In this document: in pieces, positions 20,342 through 29,169 of the stretch
Layout: every line of letters starts with the position of its first letter
How positions within the stretch are numbered: the first letter of the stretch is position 1
Source of the DNA: Acipenser ruthenus
Lineage: Eukaryota > Chordata > Actinopteri > Acipenseriformes > Acipenseridae
NCBI RefSeq assembly: GCF_902713425.1
Contig: NC_081211.1
Coordinates: forward strand, 17,361,936-17,425,935
Direction: 5' to 3'
Length of the DNA stretch: 64,000 nt
Notes under the pieces: generated by a model
What the model saw: the letters and a program-made list of their open reading frames with translations, nothing else
The model's database searches: none
Told to the model about the DNA's origin: nothing
Position numbers and translations under genes: made by a program

Positions 20342-20804
20342 GAAGACAACTGTGCTTTATACATGGTTAAAACAGACACAGATTAAAATCGACATGAAAA
20401 AAACCTGTGCTGCTTTAAAAGTGACTGGAAAAAAAGAACCATCTATAAAAAACCAGTGCTTGTGAGGGCCGGGGAGTGCTCTCTAAAAAAGTTCAAAAGT
20501 GAACATAAAACTATAGATCTAAAACAGGGACAGGGGAAAAGGGACAGTGTATAAAACAGTGAGTTAAAATTCTAAAATTTTAAAACACTTAAAATGTAAC
20601 TTTTAATAGTTGACATTAAAAATCTTTTAGATACGTAAATACAAAACAAAACCAAATAAAACATTCAAAATAAATCAAAAACAAGAGAGTCCATAAAACT
20701 GAAACAAAAAGACTACATAAAACCAGGGCACCGTTCAAAAACGGTCATGCCAGCTAAAAGGGGCGGAATGCTGGCATGACAAAATAAATAAAAGGCTTAG
20801 CGGT
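20342..20804 (-). promoter_or_regulatory. U5 upstream region shared with the LINE 3' UTR
   Basis: Lies directly upstream of the U5 5' half, so the U5 promoter should be here. The whole stretch matches the element 3' UTR. The match runs to TTGTCTT, after which U5 goes on with CAGGTCTCTGG while the element goes on with GGTGTTTTTAAATG. It contains the 11-bp hairpin, a GGGGCGG box and a TATAAAG about 25 bases before U5. I could not place a convincing PSE or octamer. Confidence 0.6.
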
Positions 20805-20962
20805 GTATAGTACAACCGGTTCTACTATACATACACAACTAAGACACCCACTTTCTTAGTGTGATCAAGAAGACTGCAGTCTGTAACAAATGTTACTTTG
20901 AATAGCACGCCCATTTATCATACCAACACTACACACTGCAATTCTATTATTTTACAACACAA

Positions 20963-21040
20963 GGAAGCCCCGCCAAAGCAGGGCATCAAAAATTAGTTGA
21001 AACTCATAAATGTTCCTCTCCACGGAAATCTTTAGTAAAA
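20963..21040 (-). pseudogene. RNU5: U5 snRNA gene, 3' half (E4 3' junction)
   Basis: Canonical segment with one A fewer in the A run, so the Sm site is AATTTTTG here and in the copy 7480 bases further on. Its flank (20831-20962) leads to the palindrome. Confidence 0.87.
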
Positions 21041-21582
21041 TACTCTTTTATTGAGATTTTACATTTTTTTACATTTACACCCATTCGTTTTTTCATTCAT
21101 TTTACATTTCTTTTAAAGATGACATTCATGCATACAGACATACATTTTGTTTTAAAAGCATTTAAAACACATTTAAAAACACCAAGACAATTGTGCTTTG
21201 TACATGGTTAAAACAGACACAGATTAAAATCAACATGAAAAAAACCTGTGCTGTTTTAAAAGTGACTGGAAAAAAAGAACCATCTATAAAAAACCAGTGC
21301 TTGTGAGGGCCGGGGAGTGCTCTCTAAAAGTTCAAAAGTGAACATAAAACTATATTACTAAAACAGGGACAGGGGAAAAGGGACAGTGTGTGGAACAGTG
21401 AGTTAAAATTCTAAAGTTTTAAAACACTTAAAATGTAACTTTTAATAGTTTACATTAAAAATCTTAAAGATACATAAAACAAAACAAAACAAAATCAAAT
21501 AAAACATTCAACATAAATCAAATAAAAGTCCATAAAACTGAAACAAAAAGACTACATAAAACCAGGGCACCGTTCAAAAACG

Positions 21583-21619
21583 GTCATGCCAGCTAAAAAG
21601 GGCGGAATGCTGGCATGAC
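21583..21619 (-). other. Conserved hairpin in the LINE 3' UTR
   Basis: The perfect 11-bp stem GTCATGCCAGC/GCTGGCATGAC has a 15-base loop. On its 3' side (21569-21584) is a second small hairpin, ACCGTT/AACGGT with a four-base loop, overlapping by two bases. Both occur in nearly every 3' UTR and in the U5 spacer copies, e.g. 20749-20785 and 35305-35341. The location suggests a signal read by the ORF2 protein (inference). The small loop is TTTG in spacer copies and mostly TTTC in coding copies. Confidence 0.7.
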
Positions 21620-21689
21620 AAAATAAATAAAAGGCTTAGCGGTGCCCCGTAGTCCCGCTCCTAGGAGCTAGCGGTTCCAGTTTTTTCCT

Positions 21690-24600
21690 TTATTCCATCT
21701 TCACGTCCTGAAGTCCGGCGATCCTCCACTCCGCGCAGGCCTTGTCCTTCCCGAGGGTCCGGATGTCCAGAATTACAAAGTCCTTGATAAGAGTTTGTGC
21801 CCTTCTGGTCGTGGTGATAGTGTCTAGCTCCTGCTTGTGATAGACACAGACGTTACGGCCTTCCCACAGGATCTGCTTGACAACATTGATGACACGCCAA
21901 ACGCACTTAGCTGTGCTGGTAGTGATTCCTCCCGCAGGCCCATAGAGCACAGTCTCAGCGGTCATCTTGGCCGTGTCAGCAAACCTGTTTAGGAAGACAG
22001 AGACAGAGAGCCAGACACTGCCAGCCACATCACACTCCCAGAAGATATGGGCTGGTGTTTCTCTCTTGCGGCACTTTGCATAGGGGCATGTTTCTACTTG
22101 GGCTAGTCCCCTCCTGAACATGAACGCTCGAGTGGGGAGTGCACTGTGGACGGTGTTCCATGCTATATCCTTCTGGACATTACTGAGGCAGCTGTGAGAC
22201 ACATTCTCCCAGATTTTTTGGCTTTGGGTGAGGGAGAAAGTAGCTACTTTTTCAATTTCCTGGGAACCGGCAAGATATTTAGTTACAGCCTTGTATTCCC
22301 AGGAGGCCAATTTTGCTTTATCTAAGCCCAATTTATATATAGTGTCCCTTAAGGTTCTATAATACAATGGGGGGTCCCAGGAGTACGGCACGGTGTTATC
22401 AATAGTGCAGAGGCCCAAGGCCCTGAGACAGGTGGCAAAATAGAAACAATTCATGTAACATACCTTCCTGTCCAGGGCCTGGATGTTCTTGATAGTTTGC
22501 GTGAGCCCCTGCACTCGGGTGAGCTGCACAACGTCCGGGACCCCCTTACCTCCCTTCTTGTCGGCTTTACTCAGAGTGGCTCGCTTTACCCTCTCCATCT
22601 TGCTGCCCCAGATAAAGCGGTGGATAATGCGGTCCACCACTTTTTTGGTGGTCCTGTCTGGGGGAAAGATTTTTCCTACATAAGAGAGGATGGGGAACAG
22701 TATAGACTTGGTTATTAATACTCTACCTGTCATTGTTAAGGATCTTGTGCTCCATCCGCCAATCTTTTTACGGACCTGGTTAATGGCCGCCGTCCAGCTC
22801 TGGGCCCCCGAGCTATTGTTCTCGAAAATGAGGCCCAGAATCTTGATTTTGTCCTTTTTGACAGGGTACATGTCCGACAGTTCCCTATCTACCTGCCAAT
22901 TTTTAGACACGTAGACTTCGCTCTTGGACTTATTAATCACTGCCCCGGTCGCCGTGCAGTACTTCTCAAGGATATTACTAATCCGAGGTACCGACGATGT
23001 GTTGGTGCAAATGAGTGACACATCGTCCATATATGCTGTTGTTTTGACCTGGACCCCGTTGGATCCAGGCAGCTGGAAACCAGTTATATTGGTATCCCTA
23101 CGAATTGCCTGCAGGAGGGGTTCAATGCACACGACATATAGCAGTGGGGATAGTGGGCAACCCTGTCTGACCCCTGACTGGATAGATATTTTACCAGTCA
23201 GGTGCCTGTTCACCAAGACTCGGGTACTAATGTTTGTATAGATGGTTTTAACCCACTCCCTAAGTCCAGGAGCGAATTTCATCTGGTCCATCACTTTGTA
23301 CATATATTCATGGCTTACCCTATCGAACGCCTTCTCCTGGTCAAGGTTGAACAGGCAGAGGGGATGGTTCCGTTCTCTAGAATAAGCCAGAATGTCCCTT
23401 GTTAACATTAAAATATCCGTGATGGACCTCCCTGGGACGCCACAAGCCTGGTCAGGGCCAATGACCAAAGGGAGGTGTACTTGTAGCCGGAGCATCAGAG
23501 CTTTGGCTAGTATCTTGTAATCCACGCAAAGGAGGCTGATCGGGCGCCAATTCCGTAGATCTTTAACTTCCCCTTTCTTATGAAGGAGAGTAATTACACT
23601 CTCCCGCATAGAAGGGCCCAACCGCTTCTCCCTGTAGACCGCTCTGTAGACCTCCGCTAAATGGACTTTTAGCGTGTCCCAAAAAAGATGGTAATACTCA
23701 CCCGGGATGCCATCTGGACCTGGCGTCTTACCGGTGTTCATGGTCTTAACCGCCTGGGTGAGCTCCTCCAGCGTGAGTTCTGGGTCCTTCTCCTCCTCCT
23801 CCTCGTCCCGCACTGAGTCAGGCTCCAACTGGCTCAGGAACCACTCTATCAGGGTGTCATCTGTAGCTTTGATGTTATACAGGTCCCTATAGAAGTTCTC
23901 TACCACTTTTTTCACTCCCTCACTATCCTCTACTATCCTCCCCCTGCTGTCGAGCATGGAGGACATCAAGTGCCGCTTCTCCCTCGTTTTCTGGAAGAAG
24001 AAGCGAGTACACTTTTCGTCTTCCTCCATTTTTTGCACTTTTGCATTGTGCATGACCTTTCGTTGTTCCTCCCTACAAAGCACTGAAAGATCTAGCTTGG
24101 TCTGGGCTATCTCGTCGCTTACAGGGAACCCCCGAAGCTGAAGCAGGCTCAGACGCTGGAGGGCAGCATTCAGGTATTTATATTTGGCCCTCCTTTCTTT
24201 TGCTTTCCTCTTGCCTGCTGCTATGAAATAACCCTTAGTTCTCATTTTGACCATCTCCCACCACTCTATAGGGGAGTTGAATAGGTCACGCAAAGTGGTC
24301 CACTCAACAAGCCTGCTCTTATAGGCTGCAGCTATGGAGGGGTCATCGAGTAAGGAGGTGTTTAATTTCCAGACCCCTGACCCCATCTGGGAGGTCTGAG
24401 GGACCTGCAATGTTACCTGCAGGAGCCTATGGTCAGAGAAGAAGACGGCCTGGGTGTCTACTGCCGTCTTCGTAAGGGAGCTGGTATGCAGGACGAGATC
24501 TATACGGGAGAAGGAGGTCCCAGATGAGCTCACCCAGGTAAAGGGAGGCACCAGGTCCTTACCTGCATCACACAGGGAGAAATCAGATATTACGGAGGAC

Positions 24601-25133
24601 AAAACTCTACTAGAGCGGTCGTTGCGTGGCCTGCTCCGGTCTACGTCCCTCAGAGCACAATTGAAGTCACCTGACACGATGACGGGTACGTTCCCCAGCA
24701 GGAGTGGACGCAGCTGTGGAAAAAATTGAACTCTTTCGTTTTGGTTAGTGGGTGCGTAGACATTGACCAGTCTGAGGGGAGTGTTGTTGTATGTCACATC
24801 CACGCTCAGAATTCTACCAGGTTCTACCTCCCTGCTGCTGCGGGAGGTAATAAATGGGTTTTTAAACAGGATACCTACTCCGTCGGCTCTGGCTATGTTG
24901 GAGCCCGACCAGAAGGAGTCCCCCAGGGTCCAACTCTCCTTCAGGTCCCTATAATCAGGGCTCGACGAAATACCACACTCCTGCAGAAAGATGAGATCTG
25001 CTTTCAAGTTAGCTAGATAGTTTAGTACATCAAATCTTTTTTGTGTCTCCCTGATGCTCCTGACATTAACAGACACACATATCAGGGCCATCAGGGTAGC
25101 TAACAAGAAAAGGAGTCGCTGCGTCCACCCCAT
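21690..25133 (-). CDS. LINE ORF2, 1147 aa, intact (E4)
   Basis: Complete, with all catalytic residues as in E2. Two visible differences: MNCFYF for MNRFYF in the C-terminal third (codon near 22447) and the GGITTSTAK type. It starts five bases after the ORF1 stop (TAGTCGCTATG), so it is probably translated by termination and re-initiation, a mode known for some LINEs (e.g. SART1). The upstream ORF1 is open in this copy, so E4 looks coding-competent. Confidence 0.95.
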   Translation of the reverse strand: MGWTQRLLFLLATLMALICVSVNVRSIRETQKRFDVLNYLANLKADLIFLQECGISSSPDYRDLKESWTLGDSFWSGSNIARADGVGILFKNPFITSRSSREVEPGRILSVDVTYNNTPLRLVNVYAPTNQNERVQFFPQLRPLLLGNVPVIVSGDFNCALRDVDRSRPRNDRSSRVLSSVISDFSLCDAGKDLVPPFTWVSSSGTSFSRIDLVLHTSSLTKTAVDTQAVFFSDHRLLQVTLQVPQTSQMGSGVWKLNTSLLDDPSIAAAYKSRLVEWTTLRDLFNSPIEWWEMVKMRTKGYFIAAGKRKAKERRAKYKYLNAALQRLSLLQLRGFPVSDEIAQTKLDLSVLCREEQRKVMHNAKVQKMEEDEKCTRFFFQKTREKRHLMSSMLDSRGRIVEDSEGVKKVVENFYRDLYNIKATDDTLIEWFLSQLEPDSVRDEEEEEKDPELTLEELTQAVKTMNTGKTPGPDGIPGEYYHLFWDTLKVHLAEVYRAVYREKRLGPSMRESVITLLHKKGEVKDLRNWRPISLLCVDYKILAKALMLRLQVHLPLVIGPDQACGVPGRSITDILMLTRDILAYSRERNHPLCLFNLDQEKAFDRVSHEYMYKVMDQMKFAPGLREWVKTIYTNISTRVLVNRHLTGKISIQSGVRQGCPLSPLLYVVCIEPLLQAIRRDTNITGFQLPGSNGVQVKTTAYMDDVSLICTNTSSVPRISNILEKYCTATGAVINKSKSEVYVSKNWQVDRELSDMYPVKKDKIKILGLIFENNSSGAQSWTAAINQVRKKIGGWSTRSLTMTGRVLITKSILFPILSYVGKIFPPDRTTKKVVDRIIHRFIWGSKMERVKRATLSKADKKGGKGVPDVVQLTRVQGLTQTIKNIQALDRKVCYMNCFYFATCLRALGLCTIDNTVPYSWDPPLYYRTLRDTIYKLGLDKAKLASWEYKAVTKYLAGSQEIEKVATFSLTQSQKIWENVSHSCLSNVQKDIAWNTVHSALPTRAFMFRRGLAQVETCPYAKCRKRETPAHIFWECDVAGSVWLSVSVFLNRFADTAKMTAETVLYGPAGGITTSTAKCVWRVINVVKQILWEGRNVCVYHKQELDTITTTRRAQTLIKDFVILDIRTLGKDKACAEWRIAGLQDVKME

Positions 25134-25138
25134 AGCGA

Positions 25139-27085
25139 CTATGATTGGGAGGTCGGGACACTCTTCCTACTCTTAGCTCTACGCTTGCTTCGAGGGGGCT
25201 TGGGCTTATTTGCAACTCCCATCACCCCTGAGAAGGTACTCACTGCTGCCTCGTCCAAGAAGGCACCGTCTTTATATGCACAGTACGTGGAGTTGTTGGG
25301 GCTATTCAACTCCCCACAAGGTAAGTCTGGTGGAACTTGCTCAGGGCCCCTCGGAACGTGTGGGTCAGCTTTGTCCTGGGGGGGGGTTATGACAGACAGC
25401 ATTCTTTGGCTGTTACCGTCTGTTGAGTTGGAGCTGTTAGCAGACTTCTGGCTTACCGCGTCCAGGGGTATTCCCATGTCCTCCAGTGCTGTATCTAGGA
25501 GGACCTCTAGGGGGCCCCTGGTTTTGCCCATACAAGGGAGGGGGTCAAGGATGCTTTGAAGGGAGGCCCTTCGCTTGAAGAGGGTCATTGCTACCGAGGT
25601 ACTGCTGGTCAGGGAAGGTGTTGACCCCGACCTCTCCCTCGGTGCATTAGTGAACACCTCTTCTGCGAGGTGTGCTAGGGTTTGTGCCAACGACTGGGAA
25701 GGCTGGCTGGGGATGCCCTGGCTGGCTGCTACCTGCCCACTAGGCGGCAGTGTAGCCGTCCCACTCGCCTCCGTCTCTGCCTGCGAGGGCAAGACTGGGG
25801 ACTTTGTGTGGACATTAGCTGGTTTTGGATCTATGGGGGCCACCTGCAACTTGCTGTCTTTGATCCTGATCTTCTTTCTTTTCCCCCCCTCGTCTCTACC
25901 CTTTCTTTTCCCCACCCTCTGCTGGTTCTTCACTCCCTTCCCCTCCTTCTCACTCTCACTTTCACTGTCGCTTTCGCTTTCCTCCCCCACGGACTCAATC
26001 CTTATGGCGTCATAACGAGAGCCGAGGGGGAGTGCTGGCGCTGAGAGGGCCCTACTCAGGGGGGGGCCGCTGCTGGGTCCGGGCTCCCTCCCTGCCTCGT
26101 GTTCTGCATCAGAGGAGCTACTGGAGGAGCTAGTGGAGTAGCTGTTGTACTCTCTCTCTGGGCTGGGGGAAGGGGTCCTCGTAAAACGGGACATGTCTCG
26201 GGGGCGGGGGGGTGAGGGGGGTGCTGGTGATGATGGTGGTGCTGGAGTCTGGGTCTTGGATACTGTTGGTGGTGATGTGGACTGATCTTTGTTACTTGCT
26301 CCCTCTTCCTGCTCAGGCCTAGGCTTGTTCGTATTTGCCTTGCTGGCTCTGGCCATGTTGGCATAGGAAGAGGGGCAGTCCTTAAACAGGTGCCCCTTCT
26401 TTCCACACAAATTGCACTGCCTCTCTTCTCTGCAGTGGCTGGTCTCGTGGGGGGCGCCGCAGTTCCTGCACTTGACTACAGTACATGCGGCCGCCAGGTG
26501 TCCTAATTCCCCACATTTCCTGCAGAGTTTTGGCATCCCATTATAGAATACCAGCCCTCTGTTGGGCCCTAACACTATGGAGTTTGGAATGTGGCGGACG
26601 CCTCCAATGCCCGATGGATCAACATTGAGGCGTACCAGCCACTTTCTGGCTCCTGTCCAAACCCCATCTTCGTCTGTAATTTTCCTCCCTTCTGATGACA
26701 CCCTCCCATAGCGGTTAAGCCATGTTGTAATATCATAGTCGCTAACAGCCTCATTGAAAAATTGGACAGTAACAACTTTCATTTCTCTGTCTGTCAGTGC
26801 ATCCACACAAAATTCTTTGTATGGAGCGAGATATTTATTCTCCCCCCAAAAGGACCACATTTCTTGTAACTTTTGGGGGTTCCTAAAACTGACCTCAAAC
26901 ACTTCCTTAAGCCCTGGCAATTTCACCAAACAATTCAAGTCAGAAGGGGAAAAACCCATACCCCTCTGAAGAATGGTCCGGCTGAACTCCAGTCTCGTCA
27001 GTCCTGGTTCCGTTTCCTCTTGCTGGGTCCTTGTGAAGCGCACCGCATTGTGCCTCCTGGTCTCCTGGGTTGGCCGGAACGCCAT
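25139..27085 (-). CDS. LINE ORF1: gag-like RNA-binding protein, 648 aa, intact
   Basis: Residues 1-185 form a globular region of the type seen in Tx1-like ORF1 proteins. Three zinc knuckles follow at 188-237 (C-x2-C-x4-H-x4-C, C-x2-C-x3-H-x4-C, C-x2-C-x4-H-x4-C). Next come a proline/serine-rich linker, a serine run, an acidic EESESDSESESEKE stretch, a basic NLS-like GKRKGRDEGGKRKKIRIK and a basic C-terminus (KRRAKSRKS). The expected role is binding element RNA and forming the RNP that enters the nucleus. The start is the first ATG after the 5' UTR. The G run at 25378-25386 has nine bases, which keeps the frame to the stop at 25139-25141. Confidence 0.93.
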   Translation of the reverse strand: MAFRPTQETRRHNAVRFTRTQQEETEPGLTRLEFSRTILQRGMGFSPSDLNCLVKLPGLKEVFEVSFRNPQKLQEMWSFWGENKYLAPYKEFCVDALTDREMKVVTVQFFNEAVSDYDITTWLNRYGRVSSEGRKITDEDGVWTGARKWLVRLNVDPSGIGGVRHIPNSIVLGPNRGLVFYNGMPKLCRKCGELGHLAAACTVVKCRNCGAPHETSHCREERQCNLCGKKGHLFKDCPSSYANMARASKANTNKPRPEQEEGASNKDQSTSPPTVSKTQTPAPPSSPAPPSPPRPRDMSRFTRTPSPSPEREYNSYSTSSSSSSSDAEHEAGREPGPSSGPPLSRALSAPALPLGSRYDAIRIESVGEESESDSESESEKEGKGVKNQQRVGKRKGRDEGGKRKKIRIKDSKLQVAPIDPKPANVHTKSPVLPSQAETEASGTATLPPSGQVAASQGIPSQPSQSLAQTLAHLAEEVFTNAPRERSGSTPSLTSSTSVAMTLFKRRASLQSILDPLPCMGKTRGPLEVLLDTALEDMGIPLDAVSQKSANSSNSTDGNSQRMLSVITPPQDKADPHVPRGPEQVPPDLPCGELNSPNNSTYCAYKDGAFLDEAAVSTFSGVMGVANKPKPPRSKRRAKSRKSVPTSQS

Positions 27086-27784
27086 CCTTCAGCTGGCTCC
27101 TCCGATTGGGGTGGGAGAAGCCTCTGGACGTCCGGGTTGTCTCTCTCTACGGAAAAGAAACAACGTAAGCAGCAAATCTGGGCAGTTGAAGGAACTATTA
27201 CTTTAGTCCCTGAGGAGATGGTCGCCTCGCAAGAGGGACCCCCTCCCCAGGTGAACGGTGTCCTTCCCTGGCGGAGTAGGGGGCGCTGCTTGGCACCGAG
27301 ACCACGTAGGAAGAATCGTGGCTGTGACGCCTCCTCGGGGTCCGGGGCCGCCCTCTGCTCCTCCCAGATGGCGCCCTCTGCTGGGCGCCTGCTGCTCTCT
27401 CGGTCTGGATCTCGATTACAATCAAGGGCTGGGGATGAGGTCGTCTAGGTCATCAAAGGGTCCTCAAAGGTCGTCTGGATGGTAGGTCCTCCTTCTCTCT
27501 AACTCCAGGAACGTCTGGAAAAGCCGGAACCGCCTGAAAAAGAAAAAAACTGGAACCGCCTGAAAAAGAAAAAACTGCTCTCAACAGTCAACAAAATCTT
27601 GAAAGACCCTCGGCCTGGATTGGGCAAGCCAAAACCAGACTGAGCATTAGTCTTCCAAAAAGTTGCCGAGCTGAAGAAAGCCAGTCAAAAATAAAAAAAA
27701 TTCTGTTCCTCCTCACCCGAACAAACCTCTCACAGACCCTCGGAGGGAGCGGGCAATGCCACTACCCTCTAAGCCTTAGTCTTA

Positions 27785-27821
27785 GAAAGATTTATTCGAA
27801 CTGAAGAGAAACCAGAGACCT
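27785..27821 (-). pseudogene. RNU5: U5 snRNA gene, 5' half (E4 5' junction)
   Basis: Identical to the half at 20305-20341, including its A of GAATAAATC. It shows that E3 and E4 share the exact 5' insertion base. Confidence 0.88.
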
Positions 27822-28284
27822 GAAGACAACTGTGCTTTATACATGGTTAAAACAGACACAGATTAAAATCGACATGAAAAAAACCTGTGCTGCTTTAAAA
27901 GTGACTGGAAAAAAAGAACCATCTATAAAAAACCAGTGCTTGTGAGGGCCGGGGAGTGCTCTCTAAAAAAGTTCAAAAGTGAACATAAAACTATAGATCT
28001 AAAACAGGGACAGGGGAAAAGGGACAGTGTATAAAACAGTGAGTTAAAATTCTAAAATTTTAAAACACTTAAAATGTAACTTTTAATAGTTGACATTAAA
28101 AATCTTTTAGATACGTAAATACAAAACAAAACCAAATAAAACATTCAAAATAAATCAAAAACAAGAGAGTCCATAAAACTGAAACAAAAAGACTACATAA
28201 AACCAGGGCACCGTTCAAAAACGGTCATGCCAGCTAAAAGGGGCGGAATGCTGGCATGACAAAATAAATAAAAGGCTTAGCGGT
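27822..28284 (-). promoter_or_regulatory. U5 upstream region shared with the LINE 3' UTR
   Basis: Near-identical to 20342-20804, one 7480-bp period away. It again reaches the U5 5' half without the last 200 bases of the element tail. Confidence 0.6.
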
Positions 28285-28442
28285 GTATAGTACAACCGGT
28301 TCTACTATACATACACAACTAAGACACCCACTTTCTTAGTGTGATCAAGAAGACTGCAGTCTGTAACAAATGTTACTTTGAATAGCACGCCCATTTATCA
28401 TACCAACACTACACACTGCAATTCTATTATTTTACAACACAA

Positions 28443-28520
28443 GGAAGCCCCGCCAAAGCAGGGCATCAAAAATTAGTTGAAACTCATAAATGTTCCTCTC
28501 CACGGAAATCTTTAGTAAAA
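28443..28520 (-). pseudogene. RNU5: U5 snRNA gene, 3' half (E5 3' junction)
   Basis: Same as 20963-21040, including the shortened A run at the Sm site. Confidence 0.87.
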
Positions 28521-29169
28521 TACTCTTTTATTGAGATTTTACATTTTTTACATTTACACCCATTCGTTTTTTCATTCATTTTACATTTCTTTTAAAGATG
28601 ACATTCATGCATACAGACATACATTTTGTTTTAAAAGCATTTAAAATACATTTAAAAACACCAAGACAATTGTGCTTTGTACATGGTTAAAACAGACACA
28701 GATTAAAATCAACATGAAAAAAACCTGTGCTGTTTTAAAAGTGACTGGAAAAAAAGAACCATCTATAAAAAACCAGTGCTTGTGAGGGCCGGGGAGTGCT
28801 CTCTAAAAGTTCAAAAGTGAACATAAAACTATATTACTAAAACAGGGACAGGGGAAAAGGGACAGTGTGTGGAACAGTGAGTTAAAATTCTAAAATTTTA
28901 AAACACTTAAAATGTAACTTTTAATAGTTTACATTAAAATTCTTAAAGATACATAAAACAAAACAAAACAAAATCAAATAAAACATTCAACATAAATCAA
29001 ATAAAAGTCCATAAAACTGAAACAAAAAGACTACATAAAACCAGGGCACCGTTGAAAAAACGGTCATGCCAGCTAAAAAGGGCGGAATGCTGGCATGACA
29101 AAATAAATAAAAGGCTTAGCGGTGCCCCGTAGTCCCGCTCCTAGGAGCTAGCGGTTCCAGTTTTTTCCT

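Larger units (their letters stand above)
21034..27784 (-). mobile_element. E4: complete U5-targeted LINE, both ORFs open, 6.75 kb
   Basis: The best copy in the window. The 5' end lies at the U5 5' half (27785), followed by a 5' UTR of about 700 bp (27086-27784), ORF1, a five-base gap, ORF2 and a 3' UTR of 656 bp that ends in AATAAAAG and joins U5 loop I. There is no poly(A) tail. The 5' UTR holds short A-rich direct repeats at 27525-27575. The interrupted U5 unit repeats with a period of 7480 bp (E4 to E5). Confidence 0.95.

Noticed and set aside
20342-20380. TATAAAG about 25 bases before U5 as proof of RNA polymerase III transcription
   Set aside because: U5 is normally made by RNA polymerase II; no PSE could be placed, and the sequence is AT-rich, so the match may be chance.
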